The notes under the pieces: generated by a model
Database searches by the model: none
What the model was told of the DNA's origin: nothing
Seen by the model: the letters and a program-made list of their open reading frames with translations, nothing else
Shown here: in pieces, positions 1 to 8,794 of the stretch
Position numbering within the stretch: the first letter of the stretch is position 1
How the letters are laid out: every line of letters begins with the position of its first letter
Source of the DNA: an uncultured bacterium
GTDB lineage: Bacteria; Bacteroidota; Bacteroidia; Bacteroidales; Bacteroidaceae
NCBI GenBank assembly: GCA_905216095.1
Contig: CAJMSQ010000004.1
Coordinates: forward strand, 41,474-105,473
DNA length: 64,000 bases
Direction of reading: 5' to 3'
Made by a program: the position numbers and the translations under genes

Positions 1-408
1 CCTCATGGCTGCCATGAGCATTCCCGGAGTGATTTTGTCGCAATTGGAGATGCACACGAGCGCGTCGGCCTTGTGCGCCTGGACCATATATTCCACAGAG
101 TCGGCAATCAGTTCGCGCGAGGGCAGGGAATAGAGCATTCCGTCGTGCCCCATGGCGATTCCGTCGTCAATTGCGATGGTGTTGAACTCAGCCGCGTAGC
201 ATCCGAGCTTTTCTATTTCTTCCTTCACCAGTTGTCCTACTTCGTGCAAGTGGGTGTGGCCGGGCACGAATTGTGTGAAAGAGTTGGCAATGGCTATGAT
301 AGGTTTGCCGAACTGCTCGCGTTTCATGCCGGTGGCCACCCAAAGGGCGCGCGCGCCGGCCATTCTCCGGCCTTCGGTGCTGTATGCGCTGCGTAATTTA
401 TGTTTCAT
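1..408 (-). CDS. ilvD: Dihydroxy-acid dehydratase, N-terminal part (cut by window edge)
   Basis: The first 136 codons of an IlvD/Edd-family dehydratase, which converts 2,3-dihydroxy-acids to 2-keto acids in the last shared step of valine, leucine and isoleucine synthesis. The start is the ATG at 406-408. The translation opens [20 protein letters not shown] and carries the family segments [38 protein letters not shown] and [12 protein letters not shown]; the cysteine of the last segment is an Fe-S cluster ligand in this family. The frame runs open off the left edge, so the C-terminal three quarters are missing. A good promoter lies just upstream (455-485). Identification is firm. Confidence 0.95.
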   Translation of the reverse strand, partial: MKHKLRSAYSTEGRRMAGARALWVATGMKREQFGKPIIAIANSFTQFVPGHTHLHEVGQLVKEEIEKLGCYAAEFNTIAIDDGIAMGHDGMLYSLPSRELIADSVEYMVQAHKADALVCISNCDKITPGMLMAAMR

Positions 409-454
409 CGCGTCTTTGTTTTCAGATTATTGCGTTTCACGAACGTTTAGAACG

Positions 455-485
455 CAAAAGTAAGCATTATTTGTCGTGTAGCAAA
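455..485 (-). promoter_or_regulatory. Promoter of ilvD
   Basis: On the minus strand TTTG (482-485) is followed by 19 bases and TACTTTTG (455-462), a full match to the Bacteroidota -33/-7 pattern. The expected transcript start is about 40 bases before the ilvD ATG. Bases 486-692, between this promoter and the repeat element, show nothing I recognise. Confidence 0.75.
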
Positions 486-692
486 CTAAAAGACGGTCAA
501 AAATTTCTTTTTGTTATTTTTGTACCGAAGAAAATGATGAGGTGATTACTTTCCGGTGGATTTTCTGCAAAGCTTGTCAGCGGCAGAACCTTTTCCGCAG
601 GGCCGAAGTCCGGGCTTTGTTTTGCCGGAAGGCTTCTTTTCCCGTTTTTTCGGACAGAGGCCGTTGTTTTGTTCGGGGAAGGAGAAAAATCC

Positions 693-947
693 GACATTAA
701 CATTTTTAACTTTCGTGCACAATCGGGAGCGCGTACATGGCTTGTAGTTTTGCCTACATGCAGGGACAGGAAATCCTACATGGCATGTAATTTTTCCTAC
801 ATGGCACTTACGAAATCCCGTCATAGGGCCGGTTGCTCCGGAAAAGAGGCTTTTTTGTACGAAAAAAAGGGCGGTTCCGGCCGCCCTTCCTGCTTTCGCA
901 ATACAAAGATACAACATTTTTTGCCCGAAAGCAAGAAGTGTTAAAAT
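693..947 (-). repeat. Intergenic promoter-hairpin element, copy 1
   Basis: About 255 bp, closely similar to copy 2 (5079-5333) and related to the copies at 19225, 30047 and 41906. In its promoter orientation (minus strand) it begins ATTTTAACACTTCTTGC and ends with the inverted terminus GTTAAAAATGTTAATGTC. Inside are a promoter (TTG at 932-934, 20 bases, TATCTTTG at 904-911), a GC hairpin with T-tract (862-886), and several TACATG/CATGTA motifs at about 734-813. It lies upstream of ilvD in the same orientation, but ilvD also has its own promoter. No protein-coding capacity is apparent. Not a family I recognise. Confidence 0.8.
862..897 (-). ncRNA. Predicted very short transcript of element copy 1
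   Basis: If transcription starts about 7 bases after TATCTTTG (904-911), the RNA would run to the T-tract at 862-868, roughly 36 nt. It would hold the hairpin at 869-886, GGGCGG/CCGCCC with a 6-base loop. This is prediction from sequence only. Confidence 0.35.
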
Positions 948-980
948 GGCAGACGGTGTGCGGCCGCCTGTTTCCCCATA

Positions 981-1017
981 AGAAAGCACCGCCTCCCCGT
1001 TGCGGGTAAGGCGGTGC
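981..1017 (-). terminator. Terminator after galK
   Basis: Inverted repeat GCACCGCCT (986-994) / AGGCGGTGC (1009-1017) with a further CCCG/CGGG pairing inside. On the minus strand it is followed by a short T-rich run (981-985). It lies just after the galK stop and fits the end of the galactose operon. Confidence 0.7.
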
Positions 1018-1043
1018 CTGTTGATGGATGTGAGAGCCGTTTC

Positions 1044-2204
<1,161 letters not shown>

Positions 2205-2261
2205 AATATTATAGTTTTAAGTTTCAGTTATGTCGTTGAAAAATATCTCCGTTGTTCCTCT

Positions 2262-3533
2262 TTATTCCTCACGCTTGCTGACACGGCTGCCCACGAGAGC
2301 GTAGAAGAGAAGGTATGCGGCACAGCCTGCCACTACCCAGAAGCTGGTGATGTAGCTCGTAGCGTCTGCGACAAGGCCCTGGATGAACATCATGACGGCG
2401 CAACCGAAGACCATCGTCATGAAAAGTCCGGATGCGATGGCGGTATATTTACCCAAGCCCTCGACTGCCATGTTGAAGATGGAACCCCACATGACGGAAG
2501 TGCAGAGGCCGATAAGCAGGAATGCGAATATACCGACAGGTATCTCTTGGGTGATGAAGGTCAAAGTGGCCCAGTCTACGCCCGGGAATGCCACCTGGAT
2601 GTCGGTAGGTGCATACATACCGAAGAGCACAAGTACAAGCGTGATGGTCGATACCGTCGTAATCATGGCGCGGGCGCTGACCTTGTTGCCGATGGATGCA
2701 CCGACAAAACGACCGATAAGCATCATGAACCAGTATACTGCGACAAGAAGGCCGACAATGTTCTCGGGAATCTTTGCGTCTTCGGTCAGGTAGAAGCCTA
2801 CATAACTGGGGACACCGACTTCGATGCCCATGTAAAGGAAGATGGCAAGCAGACCCAGGGAGAAGTGACGGTAGCTCAGTGCGCCCTTGATGAGGTCTAC
2901 GCGCACGGGAGCCTGTTCCGGTTCTTCAATCTTGGTGAAGAAAATCACAATGAATGCTATGACAAAGATGCCTAACGCAATCATCAGTGCCGGCGTGGCG
3001 TCGGCTATTTTCGCCTTGGTCATGTCGGAGATGAGCGCACCCATCAGGATGTAGCAGGCTACCGCGGCGGCAGAGTTGAACACACCGCCAATCTGGATGA
3101 GCTGGTTGCCCTTGTTGCCGCCACCGCCGAGGAGGTTGAGCATGGGGTTTACCACACAGTTGAGAATACACATGCACAGACCGGCGATGAACGCGCCGAT
3201 AAGATAGACTGCGAATACGAGACCGAGGTTTTCCTCTACGTTAAGCTGGCCGCTGTACCATTGGATGCCGATTCCGAGCGCGCCGACAACGAGGCCGATA
3301 AGGGCAGTTTTCTTGTAGCCGAACTTGGCGATGAGCATACCTGCCGGAATACCCATGATGAGGTAGGCCACGAAGTTTCCGTAGTTACCTATCTGGGCGA
3401 GAACGGTAGATATTTCACCTTGGTTCTTGATGATTTTCGCCATAGGATTGCACAAATTCGTCACGAAAGCAATCATGGCAAAGAGCGCAATCATCACAAT
3501 GATGGCTCCCCACTGTTTTTGTTTTTGACTCAT
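2262..3533 (-). CDS. Galactose/glucose-type MFS permease
   Basis: A 423-residue major facilitator protein with about 12 hydrophobic segments, of the FHS (FucP/GluP-like) sugar:proton symporter type. The start at 3533 gives MSQKQKQWGAIIVMIALFAM, a natural cytoplasmic N-terminus before the first helix; the longer open frame to 3650 adds a basic stretch that does not look native. Family-like segments include GNYGNFVAYLIMGIPAG, where FHS permeases have their early substrate-site helices. It sits between galM and galK on the same strand, so galactose import is the best inference. Substrate choice between galactose and glucose cannot be read from the sequence. Confidence 0.9.
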   Translation of the reverse strand: MSQKQKQWGAIIVMIALFAMIAFVTNLCNPMAKIIKNQGEISTVLAQIGNYGNFVAYLIMGIPAGMLIAKFGYKKTALIGLVVGALGIGIQWYSGQLNVEENLGLVFAVYLIGAFIAGLCMCILNCVVNPMLNLLGGGGNKGNQLIQIGGVFNSAAAVACYILMGALISDMTKAKIADATPALMIALGIFVIAFIVIFFTKIEEPEQAPVRVDLIKGALSYRHFSLGLLAIFLYMGIEVGVPSYVGFYLTEDAKIPENIVGLLVAVYWFMMLIGRFVGASIGNKVSARAMITTVSTITLVLVLFGMYAPTDIQVAFPGVDWATLTFITQEIPVGIFAFLLIGLCTSVMWGSIFNMAVEGLGKYTAIASGLFMTMVFGCAVMMFIQGLVADATSYITSFWVVAGCAAYLLFYALVGSRVSKREE

Positions 3534-3698
3534 GGTTTTTAGATGTTTGTTTTTATTTGATGAAATGTAATTCCTATGTGGTGGGCGGAATTTTTCTCCC
3601 GGTAGGAAAAGGCGGTTGCCGGAAAGGCTTCGCGACAAGGCTTTTGCCACGGAGGAAGAAACACTTCCGCTGACGGGACGGTATGGAAGGCCGGTGTG

Positions 3699-4784
3699 TC
3701 AGTCGGCCACGCCGAACTTGTAAACGGTCTTCTGTGTGTAGACCTCGCCCGGCCGGAGCACTACGCTGGGGAAATACGCGCGGTTGGGGCTGTCGGGGAA
3801 ATGCTGTGCCTCGAAGCAGAGCGCGCTGCGGCGGCCGAATGTCGCGCCGTGCTGTCCCTTGTAGCCGTCGGCCCAGTTGTCGCTATAGAACTGCACTCCC
3901 GGTTCGGTGGTATAGACTTCCATCGTACGGCCGCTGACGGGTTCGGTGATGCGTGCGGCAAAGCTCAGTTCGCCCGGCTCGCGCTTGTTCAATACGAAGC
4001 AGTGGTCGTAACCGGCGCCGTTCCGCGTCTGCTCATGGTCGGCGTCGATGCGCTCGCCCACGGCATGGGGCTCGGTAAAGTCGAACGGCGTGCCCTTGAC
4101 ACTGAGGATTTCGCCCGTAGGTATGGAGTTCTCGTCGATGGGTATGTAGAAATCCGCGTTTATCTCGCAGATGACGTCTTCGCAGGTCGGCGTCGGGTCG
4201 GCGATTCCCGCCAGTGAGAAGAAACCGTGACTGGTCATGTTCACCACGGTCTTCTTGTTGGTCGTTCCTTTGTAGTCGATGACCAGTTCGTTGTCATCGG
4301 TCCAGGTGTACATGACGGTCATGGTCAGCTCACCGGGAAAGCCTTCCTCGTAATAAGAAGACACATAGCGCAGCACAAGTGTCCGTTCGTTCACCTGTTC
4401 CGCGTCCCAGACACGGGCGTGGAAGCCGGTAGGACCGCCGTGAAGGTGGTTCGGGCCGTTGTTGATGGCCAGGTTGTATTCCTTTCCGTTGAGCGTGAAT
4501 TTACCATGACAGATGCGGTTGCCGTAACGTCCCACCAAGGTGCTCAGGAACGGCTCGGGCGAGCTGATGCAGTCGTCGATGTTGTCGTGTCCCTGTATCA
4601 CATTGGCCACTTTCCCGTTCTTGTCGGGCACCATGATGGCCACCAATGCACCGCCATAGTTCGTGACGGCCACTTCATATCCGCCTGCGTTTTTCAAGAA
4701 GAACAAATCGGTTTTCTTTCCGCCTATTTCCTTTTGGAAATCGCGCTTTTCGAGTCCGCTGAGGGACGTCATATTGTTTTCCAT
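3699..4784 (-). CDS. galM: Aldose 1-epimerase (mutarotase)
   Basis: Interconverts the alpha and beta anomers of galactose or glucose, feeding galactokinase. The chosen start (4784) gives a 361-residue protein beginning MENNMTSLSGLEKRDF; an upstream in-frame ATG at 4862 lies before the promoter and is unlikely. Family motifs are NNGPNHLHGG with catalytic-type His113/His115, TSHGFFSL, and the C-terminal PGVQFYSDN carrying the neighbouring active-site segment. First gene of the leftward gal operon, 165 bases before the permease. A good promoter is centred about 45 bases upstream. Confidence 0.95.
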   Translation of the reverse strand: MENNMTSLSGLEKRDFQKEIGGKKTDLFFLKNAGGYEVAVTNYGGALVAIMVPDKNGKVANVIQGHDNIDDCISSPEPFLSTLVGRYGNRICHGKFTLNGKEYNLAINNGPNHLHGGPTGFHARVWDAEQVNERTLVLRYVSSYYEEGFPGELTMTVMYTWTDDNELVIDYKGTTNKKTVVNMTSHGFFSLAGIADPTPTCEDVICEINADFYIPIDENSIPTGEILSVKGTPFDFTEPHAVGERIDADHEQTRNGAGYDHCFVLNKREPGELSFAARITEPVSGRTMEVYTTEPGVQFYSDNWADGYKGQHGATFGRRSALCFEAQHFPDSPNRAYFPSVVLRPGEVYTQKTVYKFGVAD

Positions 4785-4811
4785 AATGGTACGATTTAAT
4801 GTTTCTTTTCG

Positions 4812-4843
4812 CAAATTTGCTAATAAGTTTTGAATAGGCAAAA
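4812..4843 (-). promoter_or_regulatory. Promoter of the galM-permease-galK operon
   Basis: On the minus strand TTTTG (4839-4843), 19 bases, then CAAATTTG (4812-4819), one mismatch from TAnnTTTG. The -7 box is itself palindromic and sits in GCAAATTTGC, which could also be an operator. Its position, about 28 bases from the galM ATG, fixes that start. Confidence 0.65.
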
Positions 4844-5078
4844 CGATTGTACGAAAAAACAAGCGCGGACTTGCTTTTTGCGATGGTTTTCAGACGAAAA
4901 AAAACTGCATTCCGGCATCATGGAGCTGTTTCTCCGCACGGCTGGTATTCCACGCACCGCTTCGCAGCCGCTTTCCGTGCATGCCGCCGTACTGTGTCGC
5001 GGATGAGTCCTGTGTGAAACGGGTTTTGCTCCGGACAACTGCCGGACCGGTGAGGGTAAATGGCGTGCGGGACAAAAT

Positions 5079-5333
5079 GACATTAACATTTTTAACTTTC
5101 GCTCACTTTTGGCGGCGCTTACATGCCATGTAGTTTTGTTTACATGCCGGGGCAGGAAAAACTACAAGCCATGTAATTTCTCCTACATGGCATGTATGAA
5201 ATCCCGTCATACGGCCGGTTGTTCCGAAAAAGAGGCTTTTTTGCACGAAAAAAGGGCGGCTTTGGCCGTCCTTCCTGCTTTCGCAATACAAATATACAAC
5301 ATTTTTCCGCCAAAAGCAAGAAGTGTTAAAATC
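5079..5333 (-). repeat. Intergenic promoter-hairpin element, copy 2
   Basis: A 255-bp copy close to copy 1. Its minus-strand promoter is TTG (plus-strand 5317-5319), 20 bases, TATATTTG (5289-5296). A hairpin follows at 5254-5271 with a T-tract at 5248-5253, then TACATG-type inverted motifs at about 5119-5197. The arms TACATGCCATGTAGTTTT and AAAACTACAAGCCATGTA pair with two mismatches. The element is upstream of galM in the same orientation, about 295 bases from its ATG. Bases 4844-5078 between them show no gene or clear site. Confidence 0.8.
5248..5282 (-). ncRNA. Predicted very short transcript of element copy 2
   Basis: Predicted RNA of about 35 nt from the copy 2 promoter to its T-tract. 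The stem is GGACGGC/GCCGCCC around a CAAA loop, with one A-C mismatch. The five upstream bases share the GCGAAAGC motif with copy 1. Prediction only. Confidence 0.35.
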
Positions 5334-5516
5334 GCCGTCGGCCCGCCTGCATCCATCCCCGCAGGCCGTTCGTCGTTGCAGGTCTGTGGGAAAAATATGT
5401 TCCGACGGAATATGAATTATATCGGAGTGAAAAGCGGTCTGTTCGTGAAAATGTTTGAATTTCAAAGCTCTTTTAGTTGGAAAAGCTAATGAAAGTGAAA
5501 AATAATTGCACAAAAG

Positions 5517-5548
5517 TTTTGATGTTGTGCAATAAAGTCTTAACTTTG
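5517..5548 (+). promoter_or_regulatory. Promoter of the FadL-type outer-membrane gene
   Basis: TTTTG (5517-5521), 19 bases, TAACTTTG (5541-5548): a perfect Bacteroidota promoter ending 28 bases before the ATG at 5577. A similar GCACAAAAGT/TTGTGC palindromic context overlaps it. Confidence 0.8.
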
Positions 5549-5576
5549 CCGCCGTTTTTATCAATCTACAAGAACA

Positions 5577-7118
5577 ATGAGAAAATTCAACCTGCTCGCC
5601 GTGGCCTTTTCCGCGGCATCCGGAATTGCCTGTGCCGGCGGTTACCTGACCAACACGAATCAGAACGCGGCCTTCCTGCGCAACCCCGCCCGCTTGGCTA
5701 CGTTCGAACTTGACGGTGCATATAGCAACCCTGCCGGTTTGGCCTGGATTGGCGAAGGCTGGCACTTGGGCTTCACGTGGCAGAACGCCGCCCAGACGCG
5801 TACCATTACTTCTACGTTCGCCCCGTTCGCCTTCAACGCCAACCAGCCGGGCAACCCGACGCGCACATTCGAGGGCGAGGCGTCCGCACCTTTCATTCCC
5901 TCGCTCGAGGCCGCTTATCAGAAAGGCCCGTGGACGGCAACGTTCCACTTCGGCATAACGGGAGGCGGCGGAAAGGCCACCTTCAACAGCGGACTCCCCA
6001 TGTTCGAGGCGCCGGTGTCCTGTCTGCCCGCCATGCTCACGCAGGCCGGACTGCCCTCGGACGCTTATACGTCGGACATGTACATGAGCGGCCGTCAGTA
6101 TATCTATGGTGTGCAGGCGGGTCTGACCTATAAGGTGTTCGAGAACCGCGGCGACCTGCGTCAGGGGCTGTCCGTTCACCTCGGCGCCCGCATGAACTTC
6201 GCCAGCAACCACTACGAGGGCTACATGCGCAACATCAGCGCGACCGTAAACGGTCATATGGAGAAACTCAGTCCTTATTTTCAGGAACAGTCCGAGGCTT
6301 ACGCGCAGAAGGCCGCACAGGCCGAAGCCGCCGCATTGCAGTTTGCGGGACTTGCCGCGACAGCTACCGACCCTGCGCAGAAGGCTCAGTACGAGGCCAT
6401 GCAGGCCCAGTATGAAGCCGGTGCCCGGCAGGCTACGGCGGCCGCACAGACATTCGGCGCTTACTCCAAGCAGACGGGCGACATCGAGCTGGATTGCGAC
6501 CAGAAAGGCTGGGGCATCGCGCCCATCATCGGTGTGGACTACCGCATCGCCGGCCTGAACATCGGCGCGCGCTATGAGTTCCGGACCAACATGAACATCG
6601 AGAACAAAACAAAAGTAAACACGACGGGCGTAGCCTCGTTTGCCAACGGCGTAAATACGCCCAACGACATTCCGGCCATATTGGCCGTCGGCGCACAATA
6701 TGACATTACGAAGCGCTGGCGCGTGATGGGAGGATGGAACTGCTATTTCGACAAGAATGCCGGCATGTCGGGCAACAAGCAGAAGACACTCAAGCGCAAC
6801 ACTCACGAGCTGACCGCGGGCATGGAGTATGACGTGCTCGACCGGCTCACGGTGAGCGGCGGCTACCAGCGCACGGACTACGGACTGAGCGACGCTTTCC
6901 AGAGCGATTTGAGCTTCAGCTGCGACTCTTACTCCCTGGGCTTTGGCGTGAAAGTAGGTATTACGGAAAAGTGTGACGTGAATGCCGCTTATTTCTGGAC
7001 GACCTATTCGGATTATACCAAGGTTTCGGACAATTTCAACGGTACGGGACTGCCGGGAACCGACGTCTACAGTCGCACGAACAAGGTCTTCGGCATCAGT
7101 GTGAACTATCATTTCTGA
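5577..7118 (+). CDS. OmpP1/FadL-family outer-membrane transport protein
   Basis: A 513-residue outer-membrane beta-barrel of the FadL/TodX/OmpP1 type, which carries hydrophobic compounds such as fatty acids across the outer membrane. A signal peptide (about residues 1-21, ending ACA-GG) is followed by the family's N-terminal hatch region with NPARLATFELDGAYSNPAGL. Alternating beta-strand pattern continues to a C-terminal aromatic, NYHF. Unusual is a strongly alanine- and glutamine-rich, helix-prone insert at about residues 228-300, inside what should be a barrel. The gene has its own promoter and terminator. The cargo is unknown. Confidence 0.88.
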   Translation: MRKFNLLAVAFSAASGIACAGGYLTNTNQNAAFLRNPARLATFELDGAYSNPAGLAWIGEGWHLGFTWQNAAQTRTITSTFAPFAFNANQPGNPTRTFEGEASAPFIPSLEAAYQKGPWTATFHFGITGGGGKATFNSGLPMFEAPVSCLPAMLTQAGLPSDAYTSDMYMSGRQYIYGVQAGLTYKVFENRGDLRQGLSVHLGARMNFASNHYEGYMRNISATVNGHMEKLSPYFQEQSEAYAQKAAQAEAAALQFAGLAATATDPAQKAQYEAMQAQYEAGARQATAAAQTFGAYSKQTGDIELDCDQKGWGIAPIIGVDYRIAGLNIGARYEFRTNMNIENKTKVNTTGVASFANGVNTPNDIPAILAVGAQYDITKRWRVMGGWNCYFDKNAGMSGNKQKTLKRNTHELTAGMEYDVLDRLTVSGGYQRTDYGLSDAFQSDLSFSCDSYSLGFGVKVGITEKCDVNAAYFWTTYSDYTKVSDNFNGTGLPGTDVYSRTNKVFGISVNYHF

Positions 7119-7178
7119 TTTTTCCGCCATCCACGCCATATTATAGATAGGCCACACCTATATTATATATAAGGAAAC

Positions 7179-7211
7179 CTTCCCCGCAGGACACATGCGC
7201 CTGCGGGGAAG
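7179..7211 (+). terminator. Terminator after the FadL-type gene
   Basis: A perfect 12-bp inverted repeat, CTTCCCCGCAGG (7179-7190) and CCTGCGGGGAAG (7200-7211), 60 bases after the stop codon. A short T run follows (TCCGTTTTC). Confidence 0.75.
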
Positions 7212-7297
7212 TCCGTTTTCGTCGGCCGGAAGCCTGCCGCACGGGTGGGGGACGGAGGTGCCTGTGTCCGGGACGTCGCACAAAATCGGGAACGATA

Positions 7298-7329
7298 TGT
7301 GCCTTATCTCTTCTTTTTTACTAACTTTG
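7298..7329 (+). promoter_or_regulatory. Promoter of ffh
   Basis: TAACTTTG at 7322-7329 matches the -7 box perfectly. The -33 box is weak (TGTG at 7298-7301, 20-base spacer). It lies 20 bases before the ATG at 7350, which rules out the longer in-frame start at 7245. Confidence 0.65.
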
Positions 7330-7349
7330 CGCACAAAACTTCAAACCAT

Positions 7350-8705
7350 ATGTTCGATAATCTTAGCGAGAGACTGGAACGGTCTTTCAAAATACTGAAA
7401 GGTGAAGGACGCATCACCGAAATAAACATTGCCGAAACGCTCAAGGACGTGCGCCGCGCCTTGCTCGATGCCGACGTGAATTATAAGGTGGCCAAGACTT
7501 TCACCGACACCGTCAAGCAGAAGGCTTTGGGACAAAACGTGCTCACCGCGGTAAAGCCGGGCCAGTTGATGGTGAAAATCGTGCACGACGAGCTGGCCGA
7601 ACTGATGGGAGGCCGCACGGCGGAACTCGAACTCAAGAGCCGCCCGTCCGTCATCCTCATGGCCGGTCTCAACGGTGCGGGTAAGACAACCCTCAGCGGC
7701 AAGCTGGCCCTGTTGCTCAAGAAGAAAAAGAACCGCAAGCCCCTGCTCGTGGCGTGCGACGTGTATCGTCCCGCCGCTGTCGAGCAGTTGCGCGTGCTGG
7801 CCGAGCAGATAGAAGTGCCTATCTATATGAACCTCGAGTCGAAAGACCCCGTGACCATAGCCCTGGAGGGTATCCGCGAAGCCAAGGCCAAGGCCTACGA
7901 CACGGTGATTGTCGATACGGCGGGCCGTCTGGCCGTGGACGAGGAGCTGATGCGCGAGATAGCCGCCATCAAGGAGGCCACGCAGCCCGACGAGACGCTG
8001 TTCGTCGTGGACGCCATGACGGGTCAGGACGCGGTCAATACGGCCAAGGAATTCAATGACCGGCTGGACTTCGACGGCGTGGTGCTTACGAAACTCGACG
8101 GCGACACCCGCGGCGGTGCGGCCCTGAGCATCCGCACCGTAGTGGACAAGCCCATCAAGTTTGTCGGTACGGGCGAAAAGATGGAAGCCCTCGACGTGTT
8201 CCATCCCGAGCGCATGGCCGACCGTATATTGGGCATGGGCGACATCGTGTCGCTGGTCGAGCGCGCGCAGGAGCAGTTCGACGAGGAGGAAGCCCGCAAG
8301 TTGCAGCGCAAGATACAGAAGAACCAGTTCGACTTCAACGACTTCCTGTCACAGATTCAGCAGATAAAGAAGATGGGTAACCTGAAAGACCTTGCTTCGA
8401 TGATACCCGGTGTGGGCAAGGCGCTGAAGGACGTCGAGGTGGACGACAATGCGTTCAAGGGAATCGAGGCCATCATCCTGTCGATGACGCCGAAAGAACG
8501 CTCGCATCCCGAGATACTCAATCCCAGCCGCCGCAACCGCATTGCCAAAGGCTCGGGCACGTCGTTGCAGGAGGTGAACCGTCTCGTCAAGCAGTTCGAC
8601 CAGACGCGTAAGATGATGAAGATGGTGACCGGTTCCAAGATGGGGCGCATGATGGGCCGTATGCCGAAAATGCCGGGCGGTATGCCGGGTATGCCGAAAT
8701 TCTGA
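7350..8705 (+). CDS. ffh: Signal recognition particle protein Ffh (SRP54)
   Basis: The GTPase that binds 4.5S RNA and the signal sequences of nascent membrane proteins. The 451-residue protein starts MFDNLSERLERSFKILKGEG (helical N domain). The G domain has the P-loop GLNGAGKTTLSGK near residue 106, DTAGRLAVDEELM, and TKLDGDTRGGAAL. The methionine-rich M domain ends MGRMPKMPGGMPGMPKF. Length is normal. The upstream in-frame ATG at 7245 overlaps the promoter and was rejected. No 4.5S RNA gene was recognised nearby. Identification is certain. Confidence 0.98.
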   Translation: MFDNLSERLERSFKILKGEGRITEINIAETLKDVRRALLDADVNYKVAKTFTDTVKQKALGQNVLTAVKPGQLMVKIVHDELAELMGGRTAELELKSRPSVILMAGLNGAGKTTLSGKLALLLKKKKNRKPLLVACDVYRPAAVEQLRVLAEQIEVPIYMNLESKDPVTIALEGIREAKAKAYDTVIVDTAGRLAVDEELMREIAAIKEATQPDETLFVVDAMTGQDAVNTAKEFNDRLDFDGVVLTKLDGDTRGGAALSIRTVVDKPIKFVGTGEKMEALDVFHPERMADRILGMGDIVSLVERAQEQFDEEEARKLQRKIQKNQFDFNDFLSQIQQIKKMGNLKDLASMIPGVGKALKDVEVDDNAFKGIEAIILSMTPKERSHPEILNPSRRNRIAKGSGTSLQEVNRLVKQFDQTRKMMKMVTGSKMGRMMGRMPKMPGGMPGMPKF

Positions 8706-8732
8706 CAGACCGAACCATACCTTATTAATATA

Positions 8733-8772
8733 CGTCCCATAGCCTTTCTCGAACGACCAAGGCCGTGGGACG
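8733..8772 (+). terminator. Stem-loop between ffh and fkp
   Basis: CGTCCCA (8733-8739) pairs with TGGGACG (8766-8772), with inner AGCCTT/AAGGC pairing. There is no T-tract, so it may be a weak terminator or a processing or attenuation structure in the ffh-fkp gap. Confidence 0.45.
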
Positions 8773-8794
8773 AATGCTTTCCAAAGCGTCAATC

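Noticed and set aside
730..815. CRISPR-like array in the TACATG-rich part of the elements
   Set aside because: Motifs are short, of both orientations and irregularly spaced, with no repeat-spacer pattern and no cas genes.
5103..7157. 684-codon leftward open frame opposite the FadL-type gene
   Set aside because: Antisense shadow of a real gene. Its last part crosses element copy 2, where the repeated TACATGGC motif reads as recurring CHVG-like peptides.
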